Assembly (NCBI GenBank): GCA_001823105.1
Contig: MHTO01000023.1
Coordinates: 1 to 5,012 of the forward strand
Direction: 5' to 3'
Source of the DNA: Candidatus Wildermuthbacteria bacterium GWA2_46_15
GTDB taxonomy: Bacteria; Patescibacteriota; Minisyncoccia; Minisyncoccales; GWA2-46-15
Length of the DNA stretch: 5,012 nt
This document shows positions 1 through 4,146 of the stretch, in pieces. The notes under the pieces were generated by a model. It was not told the origin of the DNA, did not search any database, and worked only from the letters and a program-made list of their open reading frames with translations. The translations under genes and the position numbers were made by a program. Each line of letters begins with the position of its first letter. Position 1 is the stretch's first letter.

Positions 1-34
1 TTTGTAATCGGCGCGCCAATTCACTGACATTCAT
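1..34 (-). CDS. infB: Probable translation initiation factor IF-2, first 11 codons only
   Basis: A leftward reading frame opens with ATG at 34-32 and reads MNVSELARRLQ up to the window edge. This matches the usual opening of the IF-2 N-terminal helical domain in many bacteria (M-N/T-V-x-E-L-A-x-x-L). IF-2 is the GTPase that brings initiator tRNA to the small ribosomal subunit. The start is supported by an AAAAGGAG Shine-Dalgarno sequence on the minus strand (54-47), 12 nt before the ATG, which is a slightly long spacing. Only 11 residues are visible, so the name rests on a short match; another protein with a similar helical N-terminus is possible. The gene is divergent from the nuclease at 147, with a palindrome between them. 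Confidence 0.55.
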   Translation of the reverse strand, partial: MNVSELARRLQ

Positions 35-68
35 AGGCAAAAATTACTCCTTTTGGCGCAAAAAGTCA

Positions 69-105
69 ACCCGCCAAAATTTTGCGTGGCAAAACTTAGG
101 CGGGT
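69..105. repeat. Long near-perfect palindrome between divergent genes
   Basis: The outer arms ACCCGCC (69-75) and GGCGGGT (99-105) pair perfectly. The inner arms TTTTGC (80-85) and GCAAAA (89-94) pair around a 3-nt GTG loop. Between them AAAA faces CTTA, where two more A-T pairs form. In all 15 of 17 positions pair. It lies in the untranscribed or leader DNA between the infB-like gene and the nuclease, so it could be a leader hairpin of the infB mRNA or a protein-binding operator. On the minus strand it is followed by TGACTTTTT, which is only a weak terminator-like tail. Confidence 0.7.
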
Positions 106-131
106 GTTATTTAGCTTTTTTCATTCTCAAA

Positions 132-140
132 TGCTAAAAT
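132..140 (+). promoter_or_regulatory. Extended -10 promoter of the nuclease gene
   Basis: TGCTAAAAT is a TGn-extended -10 box (TAAAAT, 135-140). No good -35 is seen at normal spacing; the best is TTAGCT at 111-116. The expected start point, about 7 nt downstream, falls on the A of the ATG at 147, so the mRNA would be leaderless. This agrees with the absence of a Shine-Dalgarno sequence. Confidence 0.5.
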
Positions 141-146
141 TCACCC

Positions 147-950
147 ATGAAAAAACCTGCTGGTCGTCATTTAGGATATTGGATTGGATTGCTGTTTGTA
201 TTTTTGCTTGTTTTAGCCAACCTGCCTGCCGGACAGGCAGGCCTGCCCCAGCCCCAAGCGCAAACATTAAATGCTACCAAAAAAGTCGCTAGCATTAACC
301 AAAAAATCGCGCTCCAAAAAACGACGACGGCTGATAAAAACTTATTTTTAGTGACGCGGGTGATTGACGGCGACACGATTGAACTGGCCGACGGCAGGCG
401 CGTCAGATATCTTGGCATAGACACGCCCGAATCGGTTGACCCAAAAAAACCTGTGCAATGTTTGGCCCAAGCTTCCGCCGCCAAAAATAAAGAATTGGTT
501 TTGGGAAAAAAAGTTTCTCTAATTTATGACCAGGAAAAAATAGACAAATACAGTCGCACGCTTGCCTATGTTTTTATCGGCGATGATTTTATAAATTTGG
601 ATTTAGTTGATTTAGGCCTGGCGCGCGCTTACCCCTACGCGCCGAATTTTTTGCACCGCCAAGATTTTGCCGACGCCCAAGCCCGCGCCCAGCAAAAAAA
701 GCTCGGCCTGTGGTCGGGAGTATGTGATGATTACATCTCAACAGCTACCAGCGGAACGGCCTCCAGCAATCAGCCGCTAAATCCCAATTGCAAAATCAAA
801 GGTAACATCAGCGCCAAAGGAGAAAAAATTTATCATTTGCCGGGCCAAAAATATTATAATCAAACCCGCGTCGATGAGGACGCGGGCGAAAAATATTTTT
901 GTTCTGAAAGAGACGCCTCTGCCGCCGGCTGGCGCAAAAGTAACATCTGA
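147..950 (+). CDS. Secreted thermonuclease (SNase family) with C-terminal sunset domain
   Basis: 267 residues. An N-terminal export signal (MKKPAGRH, then hydrophobic residues 11-25) has possible cleavage near A28-A31; an uncleaved anchor is also possible. The staphylococcal-nuclease domain spans about 66-192. Its catalytic set is complete by comparison with the family: D74-G-D76-T77 (calcium ligand), R87, D92-T-P-E95 and D133-K-Y-S-R137. A Ser/Thr/Asn-rich linker (196-212) leads to a C-terminal domain at 214-265 with the KGNIS-x-GEKIYH-x-PG-x-x-YY and FC-x-E-x-x-A-x-AAGWRKS pattern of 'sunset' domains, often joined to nucleases in Patescibacteria. C215 and C252 could form a disulfide. The family cuts DNA and RNA with calcium, so outside the cell it may supply nucleotides or attack foreign nucleic acid (inference). 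ATG 147 is the only start that keeps the whole signal peptide. A GC-rich palindrome sits inside the signal region. The gene meets the gene at 956 tail to tail. Confidence 0.9.
   Translation: MKKPAGRHLGYWIGLLFVFLLVLANLPAGQAGLPQPQAQTLNATKKVASINQKIALQKTTTADKNLFLVTRVIDGDTIELADGRRVRYLGIDTPESVDPKKPVQCLAQASAAKNKELVLGKKVSLIYDQEKIDKYSRTLAYVFIGDDFINLDLVDLGLARAYPYAPNFLHRQDFADAQARAQQKKLGLWSGVCDDYISTATSGTASSNQPLNPNCKIKGNISAKGEKIYHLPGQKYYNQTRVDEDAGEKYFCSERDASAAGWRKSNI
221..241. repeat. GC-rich palindromic element inside the nuclease signal region
   Basis: CCTGCCTG (221-228) and CAGGCAGG (234-241) are perfect inverted arms around a CCGGA centre. The next bases, CCTGCC (242-247), form a second overlapping palindrome with GGCAGG (236-241). 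The element is read in frame as LPAGQAGLP, just after the hydrophobic core. Very similar CCTGCCTGCCGG-type palindromes recur in Patescibacteria genomes as I recall them, so this looks like a repeat copy accommodated in a coding region. Within this window it occurs once. Confidence 0.65.
865..886 (-). terminator. Hairpin in the nuclease 3' end, possible terminator for the facing gene
   Basis: CCCGCGTC (865-872) and GACGCGGG (879-886) form a perfect 8-bp GC-rich stem with a 6-nt loop. Read leftward, it lies 70 bases past the stop of the gene at 956-1486 and is followed by TTTGATT, a poor U-tract. The two convergent genes have only 5 bases between their stops, so any terminator must lie inside the partner's coding sequence. 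The hairpin is clear; its role as a terminator is uncertain. Confidence 0.35.
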
Positions 951-955
951 ATTAT

Positions 956-1486
956 TTAATGGTTTATTTTTTCAGATTGCGGCAAATGTTTATTTAATAA
1001 ACGAGCCGTGTCAGTGTCTAAACGGTTTGTTGTTCTTCCTGTCAAGAACCGTCCGGCATTATTTATAATATTTTCATAATTTTTCCAAACCGCGCAATGG
1101 TTATTAATAATTCCAATTTTTTGAAAAATGCATTCTTCGTACTCATGCCCAGACAAACCGCAAATGTAACCAACCTCATTGTTGGGATGTTGCGCATACC
1201 GACAATAAACGCAGTCGGAAAATTCTAGAGACAAACGCGCCAATGTAAAATAGTTAGCCATGAAAATATTTTCGCCGGGCGCGGAAAGGAAAGACCAATT
1301 TTCAATCTCAATCGATTCCAATCCGTGCGGTCCGACAATATGTCGAAATCTTGGCTCACCTAAATATCCTGGCATGCCTTCAAGTAAGTCAAAAATATCC
1401 TCCCAATCCCTTGCCACCAATGATAGATAGCCATCCAGGCCCGCCAGATATTGTTCGTGAGTCGTGGGAATTTGATCAAAAAGCAA
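956..1486 (-). CDS. Hypothetical protein with five clustered cysteines
   Basis: 176 residues from TTG 1486, family not recognised. The first two thirds are acidic and aromatic (for example DWEDIFDLLEGMPGYLGEP at 27-45). A cysteine cluster follows: C92-x2-C95, C109, C119 and C131, with H100 and H114 between, which suggests metal binding, though no known zinc-finger spacing fits. There is no signal peptide or membrane segment. Codon use looks coding throughout. The start is doubtful. The frame stays open upstream to a TAA at 1543-1541 but has no ATG, GTG or TTG there, although the extra 18 residues (ending GYGYFISRI) read like protein. The strong Shine-Dalgarno at 1539-1534 lies 47 bases before the TTG, too far to serve it. 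The true start may be a rare codon such as ATT or ATA, or the 5' end may be damaged. It has its own promoter and converges on the nuclease gene. Confidence 0.7.
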   Translation of the reverse strand: MLFDQIPTTHEQYLAGLDGYLSLVARDWEDIFDLLEGMPGYLGEPRFRHIVGPHGLESIEIENWSFLSAPGENIFMANYFTLARLSLEFSDCVYCRYAQHPNNEVGYICGLSGHEYEECIFQKIGIINNHCAVWKNYENIINNAGRFLTGRTTNRLDTDTARLLNKHLPQSEKINH

Positions 1487-1533
1487 TATGCGTGAAATGA
1501 AATAGCCATAGCCTTGAGTCTCTGCTTTATCAT

Positions 1534-1539
1534 CTCCTT
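1534..1539 (-). promoter_or_regulatory. Strong Shine-Dalgarno with no matching start codon
   Basis: The minus strand reads AAGGAGATGAT, matching the anti-Shine-Dalgarno complement AAGGAGGTGA except for one base. An ATG (1533-1531) directly abuts it with no spacing and is in another frame, which stops after about 58 codons. The in-frame codons at normal distance are GAT, AAA and GCA, so none can start the gene at 956-1486. Confidence 0.5.
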
Positions 1540-1584
1540 TTTATATATAGAATTGTAAGGATCAGTTATTTAAGTGTTGTCCTT

Positions 1585-1593
1585 ATTATAGCA
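1585..1593 (-). promoter_or_regulatory. Extended -10 promoter of the leftward hypothetical gene
   Basis: The minus strand reads TGCTATAAT: a perfect TATAAT (1590-1585) preceded by TGC. No -35 box is seen at 16-18 bp. Transcription would start near 1578, leaving about 39 nt before the Shine-Dalgarno at 1539. Confidence 0.6.
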
Positions 1594-1641
1594 CTGCCAA
1601 AAACATTTTACTGTTTGCCGTCAAGGGTGTGTCACATTTGC

Positions 1642-1674
1642 GCCCCTGCTTAGCGGGGCTACGCGGGAATGACG
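1642..1674. repeat. GC-rich dispersed-repeat-like element ending in GGGAATGACG
   Basis: GCCCC (1642-1646) and GGGGC (1655-1659) pair around a short loop, followed by TACGCGGGAATGACG. The general form (GC stem, then GCGGGAATGAC) resembles the intergenic 'CGTCATTCCCGC' repeats common in many bacterial genomes when read on the other strand. It lies directly before the promoter of the rightward gene. Membership in a repeat family is recalled, not tested. Confidence 0.45.
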
Positions 1675-1697
1675 AAATTAAGGAAGGAGGATATAAT
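1669..1697 (+). promoter_or_regulatory. Promoter of the rightward hypothetical gene
   Basis: ATGACG (1669-1674, 4 of 6 matches to TTGACA) and a perfect TATAAT (1692-1697) are 17 bp apart. Transcription would start near 1704, giving a leader of about 49 nt that holds the Shine-Dalgarno at 1736-1742. The -35 box lies in the end of the adjacent repeat-like element. A second AAGGAGG (1684-1690) falls in the spacer and would not be transcribed. Confidence 0.55.
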
Positions 1698-1735
1698 AAA
1701 AATAAACTCACTCTTTCACAACTTAACGAAGGACC

Positions 1736-1742
1736 AAGGAGG
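1736..1742 (+). promoter_or_regulatory. Shine-Dalgarno that fixes the start at 1753
   Basis: A full AAGGAGG lies 10 nt before ATG 1753. It also lies inside the frame of the longer alternative starting at ATG 1669. Because 1669 is part of the -35 box, the downstream ATG is preferred. Confidence 0.7.
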
Positions 1743-1752
1743 CCTAAAAACG

Positions 1753-2184
1753 ATGACCCAGTACAGCAAACCGTCGCCCGGTTTGAACCCGGCCGAATTG
1801 AACGCGCTGGATAAAGATATTAATTACAAAGATTTTTTAACGCTCTGTCCGCACTATAATATCTTTGCCGACCAAAGGGCCAACGCGCGCTTGCCCAGCC
1901 ACATTTTAACTCGCTTGTGTTGGCGCGAAATGAGGCGCGGAAAAAATTGCACGCTCAACAATAAACAACCACATCCAGAATTATGGCGCGGCCACTACCA
2001 AATCTTGACGCGAGAAAATTGCCTACAAAGTTATGGCGCGATTAATTTCAAAGGTAACCATGCCATAAATTTGCTTTTGTTTAACGACTTTGGTTTTCCC
2101 AGTTCCCTCACTCTCGGTTTTTCCGACATTGTCGCAATAATTTACCGTCCACCCACTCATTCCAAAAAGAGGTTTAAAAAATGA
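1753..2184 (+). CDS. Hypothetical protein, 143 residues, orphan
   Basis: The family was not recognised. The start at 1753 is chosen over the upstream in-frame ATG 1669 because of the AAGGAGG ten bases before it and because the promoter covers 1669-1697. The protein has a polar N-terminus (MTQYSKPSPGLNPAELN), a central region rich in Arg, Trp, His and Cys (C32, C56, C66, C90; a RLCWREMRRGKNC segment at 54-66 and TRENC at 86-90), a hydrophobic stretch near 104-131 and a basic tail ending SKKRFKK. The hydrophobic part is broken by Asn, Asp, Phe and Pro, so it looks like a folded core, not a membrane span. The basic tail and the Arg-rich centre would suit nucleic-acid binding, but that is a guess. 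Codon use is coding-like throughout. The gene has its own promoter, Shine-Dalgarno and terminator, so it appears to be expressed alone. Confidence 0.7.
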   Translation: MTQYSKPSPGLNPAELNALDKDINYKDFLTLCPHYNIFADQRANARLPSHILTRLCWREMRRGKNCTLNNKQPHPELWRGHYQILTRENCLQSYGAINFKGNHAINLLLFNDFGFPSSLTLGFSDIVAIIYRPPTHSKKRFKK

Positions 2185-2197
2185 ACGCCACAATCTA

Positions 2198-2233
2198 AAA
2201 ACCCGCGCGCTGAAACTTTAGCCCGCGGGTTTT
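2198..2233 (+). terminator. Strong intrinsic terminator of the rightward hypothetical gene
   Basis: AAAACCCGCG (2198-2207) pairs with CGCGGGTTTT (2224-2233), 10 bp, with GCT/AGC able to extend the stem inward. It is followed by CTTTTATT, beginning 14 bases after the stop at 2184. Read leftward, the same hairpin is followed by TTAGATTG, a weak tail, so it could also stop transcripts from the zinc-ribbon gene. Confidence 0.8.
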
Positions 2234-2260
2234 CTTTTATTAAATCAAACAAAATATTAG

Positions 2261-2293
2261 AGATTGCTTCGTCGCTCCGCTCCTCGCAATGAC
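2261..2293. repeat. Dispersed intergenic repeat, copy 1
   Basis: The element begins AGATTGCTTCG and ends CTCGCAATGAC, with ATTGC (2263-2267) and GCAAT (2286-2290) as inverted ends. It shares an exact 18-mer, CTCCGCTCCTCGCAATGA (2275-2292), with the element at 4303-4320. Repeats of the form 'GTCATTGCGAGGAGCG...GCAATCT' on the other strand are widespread in many bacterial genomes. It lies between the convergent genes ending at 2184 and 2352. Confidence 0.75.
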
Positions 2294-2351
2294 AATAAAG
2301 CGATGCTTGTATTCCTAAGAAGCTAAAAAGCTACAACCTGGGAAGCTCATA

Positions 2352-2828
2352 CTATTTCTGCCACTCAATATATTGGCAACCAGTCACCATTTTTTCTTTG
2401 GCATCCCAGCCAGCCGTGGAACATTTTTTCAACCGCTTGCCGCCGTTGGTCGTGACCAAAACCAGCATCGCGCCGCAGTCCGGACATTTTTCATTCAGCT
2501 CTTCGCGTTCGCCGTTTTGCCATTCCACAAAATCGCAACCTGTGGCTTTACGCGTCTCTTTGTCCCAGCCGCCCTTGGAGCATTTTTTCATTTTCTTACC
2601 AAACTTGGTCACGGCAAAAACCAGCGGCGCCCCGCACTTTGGGCATTCTTCATCCAAAACTTTCGGTTCCACCTCCAGCCACAACACATAACCGCAACCT
2701 TCGCTTTGGCGCGTGTCTTTATTCCACACATTAGTGGAGCATCTTTTTAACTGCCGTCCGCTCTGCGTCGTCACGATGTCAGTCAACGGAGCGCCGCACT
2801 CAGGACACTTATCTTGATCTTCAGCCAT
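2352..2828 (-). CDS. Triple zinc-ribbon protein (topoisomerase I C4 zinc-finger-like repeats)
   Basis: 158 residues made almost wholly of three tandem copies of one module, each CPxCGAxL, then K-x-L/M-K-x-C-S, then W, then GCx(Y/F)xxW. The four cysteines per module are C8/C11/C30/C45, C62/C65/C83/C98 and C115/C118/C136/C151. The spacing is C-x2-C-x17or18-C-x14-C, with a 53-54 residue period. All 12 cysteines are kept, so each module should hold one zinc ion. The layout recalls the C4 zinc ribbons at the C-terminus of bacterial DNA topoisomerase I, but here they stand alone with no catalytic domain, and each has a longer Trp-containing insert. Binding to single-stranded nucleic acid is likely from that relation (inference). 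Linkers are acidic. ATG 2828 has no Shine-Dalgarno. A TAGAAT promoter lies upstream; the gene is separate from trpS. Confidence 0.8.
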   Translation of the reverse strand: MAEDQDKCPECGAPLTDIVTTQSGRQLKRCSTNVWNKDTRQSEGCGYVLWLEVEPKVLDEECPKCGAPLVFAVTKFGKKMKKCSKGGWDKETRKATGCDFVEWQNGEREELNEKCPDCGAMLVLVTTNGGKRLKKCSTAGWDAKEKMVTGCQYIEWQK

Positions 2829-2856
2829 AAAATATAAAAACTAATGCTAGATTTTT

Positions 2857-2862
2857 ATTCTA
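2857..2862 (-). promoter_or_regulatory. Probable -10 box of the zinc-ribbon gene
   Basis: The minus strand reads TAGAATA, the same hexamer as in the trpS promoter, preceded by TAG in place of TGn. The best -35 at 17 bp is TGGCAA (2885-2880), only 3 of 6 matches. Transcription would start near 2850 with a leader of about 22 nt. Confidence 0.4.
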
Positions 2863-2928
2863 CTAAACTTTTCTAAAACTTGCCAGCCCTGACTTTAAAT
2901 GCCCACCTCCGCCGCGCTGTGAATAATT

Positions 2929-2988
2929 GCTTGAGTTGTCTTCTAATATTCTTGAAAACATTAGAATACTAAGGACTGCTCCTCAAGC
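2929..2988 (-). repeat. Nested inverted repeat downstream of trpS
   Basis: Outer arms GCTTGAG (2929-2935) and CTCAAGC (2982-2988), then GTC (2938-2940) and GAC (2974-2976), then TTCTAAT (2941-2947) and ATTAGAA (2960-2966) around a 12-nt loop. It begins about 37 bases past the trpS stop in the leftward direction. No U-tract follows (AATTATTC), so it may be a 3' stabilising fold, not a classic intrinsic terminator. Confidence 0.5.
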
Positions 2989-2993
2989 GAATC

Positions 2994-3021
2994 TAAAACC
3001 TAATATCTATAACCTAACACC
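2994..3021. repeat. Degenerate 7-bp tandem repeat after trpS
   Basis: Four consecutive heptads, TAAAACC, TAATATC, TATAACC and TAACACC, fit the pattern TAnnAYC or close to it. A fifth, weaker unit, TAGCTAT, runs into the trpS stop codon (3027-3025). Confidence 0.6.
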
Positions 3022-3024
3022 TAG

Positions 3025-4011
3025 CTATAAGCCCATTTTCTCTTTAACTTCATTTAAAGTTTTTTCGGCAACGGCGCTTGCTTTTTTCGCGCCGGCGGAT
3101 AAAATATCCGCCATCATTTTTTCATCTTTAGCAACCGCATAATATTTATTTTGAAAATCAGACAGCCACGCACTGACCTTTTCGGCCACAGCTTTTTTCA
3201 AATCGCTATATTTCAAAATTCCCGACAGGGCTTCAGCTTTCATTTTTTCAATCTCGCCCTCATCCCCGCCCGCGCCGGCCCAAATCGTAAATAAATTTTC
3301 TACGCCAGCCGATAAGTGTTTAACCTGTTTGCCACCTTCATCGGTCGTAGCGCGCATAATTTTTTTAGTCGCTTCTTCGGGCGTGTCCAACAAATATAAA
3401 CAATGCGCGTCGCCGTATGACTTGCTCATTTTTTTATCCGGTTCTAGAAGCGACCGAATGCGCGCGCCAGTTTCCACCAACAATGGCTTTGGCTCCACTA
3501 ATTTCAAATTGAAACGGCTGTTCATAATGCGCGCGACGGTACGCGCGTATTCCAAATGTTGCACTTGATCCTCGCCAACCGGCACGACATTGGCATTGTA
3601 TAATAAAACATCGCCCGCCATTAAAACCGGATAAGATAAAAGTCCCAAGCTGGACGAATCCGCTTCGCCTTTTTGCGACTTATCCTTAAATTGCGTCATG
3701 CGGTACAGCTCGCCCAAGCTCACTTGCGTGGCCAACAACCACATCATTTCCGAATGCGCGCTGATATCTGACTGGCGAAAAATAACCGCCTTGTCCGCGT
3801 CCAAGCCCAGCGCTAAAAGTGTCGCGATCAAATCAAAAGTGTCGCGCTTTAAATCAGCCGAATTATAAGGCACAGTAATGGCGTGCAAATCAGCTAAAAA
3901 GAAATAGCTTTGGTATTTATTTTGCGACTCCATCCATTGCCGGAGCGCGCCCAAATAATTGCCGAAATGCGACTGGCCGGATGGTTGAATGCCTGAAACG
4001 AGAATAGACAT
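3025..4011 (-). CDS. trpS: Tryptophanyl-tRNA synthetase
   Basis: Charges tRNA-Trp with tryptophan using ATP in the cytoplasm (class Ic synthetase, works as a dimer). The 328 residues equal the usual bacterial length. The N-terminal ILVSGIQPSGQSHFGNYLGA carries the HIGH-type motif as HFGN (15-18). The tryptophan and ATP pocket region at 127-154 reads YPVLMAGDVLLY, then VPVGEDQVQHLE; D134 is the expected contact to the indole nitrogen by family comparison. The KMSKS loop is intact at 194-198, followed by YGD. The C-terminal helical domain for anticodon recognition is complete. ATG 4011 is the start; no Shine-Dalgarno precedes it, and the leader of about 58 nt is filled largely by 7-bp repeats. 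The promoter is immediately upstream. There is no T-box-like specifier or tRNA-binding leader in the DNA I can read. Confidence 0.97.
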   Translation of the reverse strand: MSILVSGIQPSGQSHFGNYLGALRQWMESQNKYQSYFFLADLHAITVPYNSADLKRDTFDLIATLLALGLDADKAVIFRQSDISAHSEMMWLLATQVSLGELYRMTQFKDKSQKGEADSSSLGLLSYPVLMAGDVLLYNANVVPVGEDQVQHLEYARTVARIMNSRFNLKLVEPKPLLVETGARIRSLLEPDKKMSKSYGDAHCLYLLDTPEEATKKIMRATTDEGGKQVKHLSAGVENLFTIWAGAGGDEGEIEKMKAEALSGILKYSDLKKAVAEKVSAWLSDFQNKYYAVAKDEKMMADILSAGAKKASAVAEKTLNEVKEKMGL

Positions 4012-4017
4012 AAAAAA

Positions 4018-4049
4018 GAATTTAGAATTTGGAATTTAGAATTTAGAAT
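4018..4049. repeat. 7-bp tandem repeat in the trpS leader
   Basis: The units GAATTTA, GAATTTG, GAATTTA and GAATTTA are followed by a partial GAAT. On the coding strand this is TTCTAAA repeated. It ends 7 bases before the trpS start and lies in the predicted 5' leader. Confidence 0.9.
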
Positions 4050-4075
4050 AGTCACCATGATATCCGAATGTCTTT

Positions 4076-4104
4076 ATTCTACCAAAAAATCAAATTTTGG
4101 GCAA
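4076..4104 (-). promoter_or_regulatory. trpS promoter
   Basis: On the minus strand TTGCCC (4104-4099, 4 of 6 matches) and TAGAAT (4081-4076) are 17 bp apart, with TGG directly before the -10 as an extended element. Transcription would start near 4069. The -35 box overlaps the last two Ts of the U-tract of the upstream terminator. Confidence 0.7.
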
Positions 4105-4145
4105 AAACTAAGTCCTCATTTCCCGTGGAGTGGAAACGAGGACTT
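4103..4145 (-). terminator. Intrinsic terminator ending the small RNA and RNase J transcripts
   Basis: AAGTCCTC (4145-4138) pairs with GAGGACTT (4117-4110), 8 bp. TTCC (4135-4132) pairs with GGAA (4123-4120) above a 2x2 internal loop, and the apical loop is 8 nt. Leftward, AG and then TTTTT (4107-4103) follow. Rightward, the same hairpin ends in TTTTTATTT, so it can work both ways and would also stop any antisense transcript leaving trpS. Confidence 0.75.
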
Positions 4146-4146
4146 T

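Noticed and set aside
41..69. Promoter for infB: TTGACT (69-64) with TAATTT (46-41) at 17 bp
   Set aside because: The -10 matches only 3 of 6, and the good Shine-Dalgarno (54-47) would lie upstream of the transcript start, which makes no sense.
874..1068. Rightward 64-codon frame crossing the end of the nuclease gene
   Set aside because: It overlaps two real genes in other frames and has no start signals.
1669..1752. Longer version of the rightward orphan starting at ATG 1669
   Set aside because: ATG 1669 is in the -35 box and has no Shine-Dalgarno before it; the 28 extra residues contain both Shine-Dalgarno sequences and the -10 box.
1777..1795. tRNA T-arm-like CCGGGTTCAAACCGGG on the minus strand
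   Set aside because: The loop between the closing G and C has 6 nt, not 7, and no acceptor, D or anticodon arms are near. It lies in the N-terminal codons of the gene at 1753.
2314..2340. Terminator for the zinc-ribbon gene from AGCT...AGCTTTTT on the minus strand
   Set aside because: The stem is only 4 bp of self-complementary AGCT; too weak to call.
2373..2750. Rightward 125-codon and 97-codon frames opposite the zinc-ribbon gene
   Set aside because: Antisense shadows of the repeated zinc-ribbon codons; His/Phe-rich with no start signals.
2994..3028. CRISPR-like array
   Set aside because: The 7-bp units are contiguous with no spacers, and there are no cas genes.
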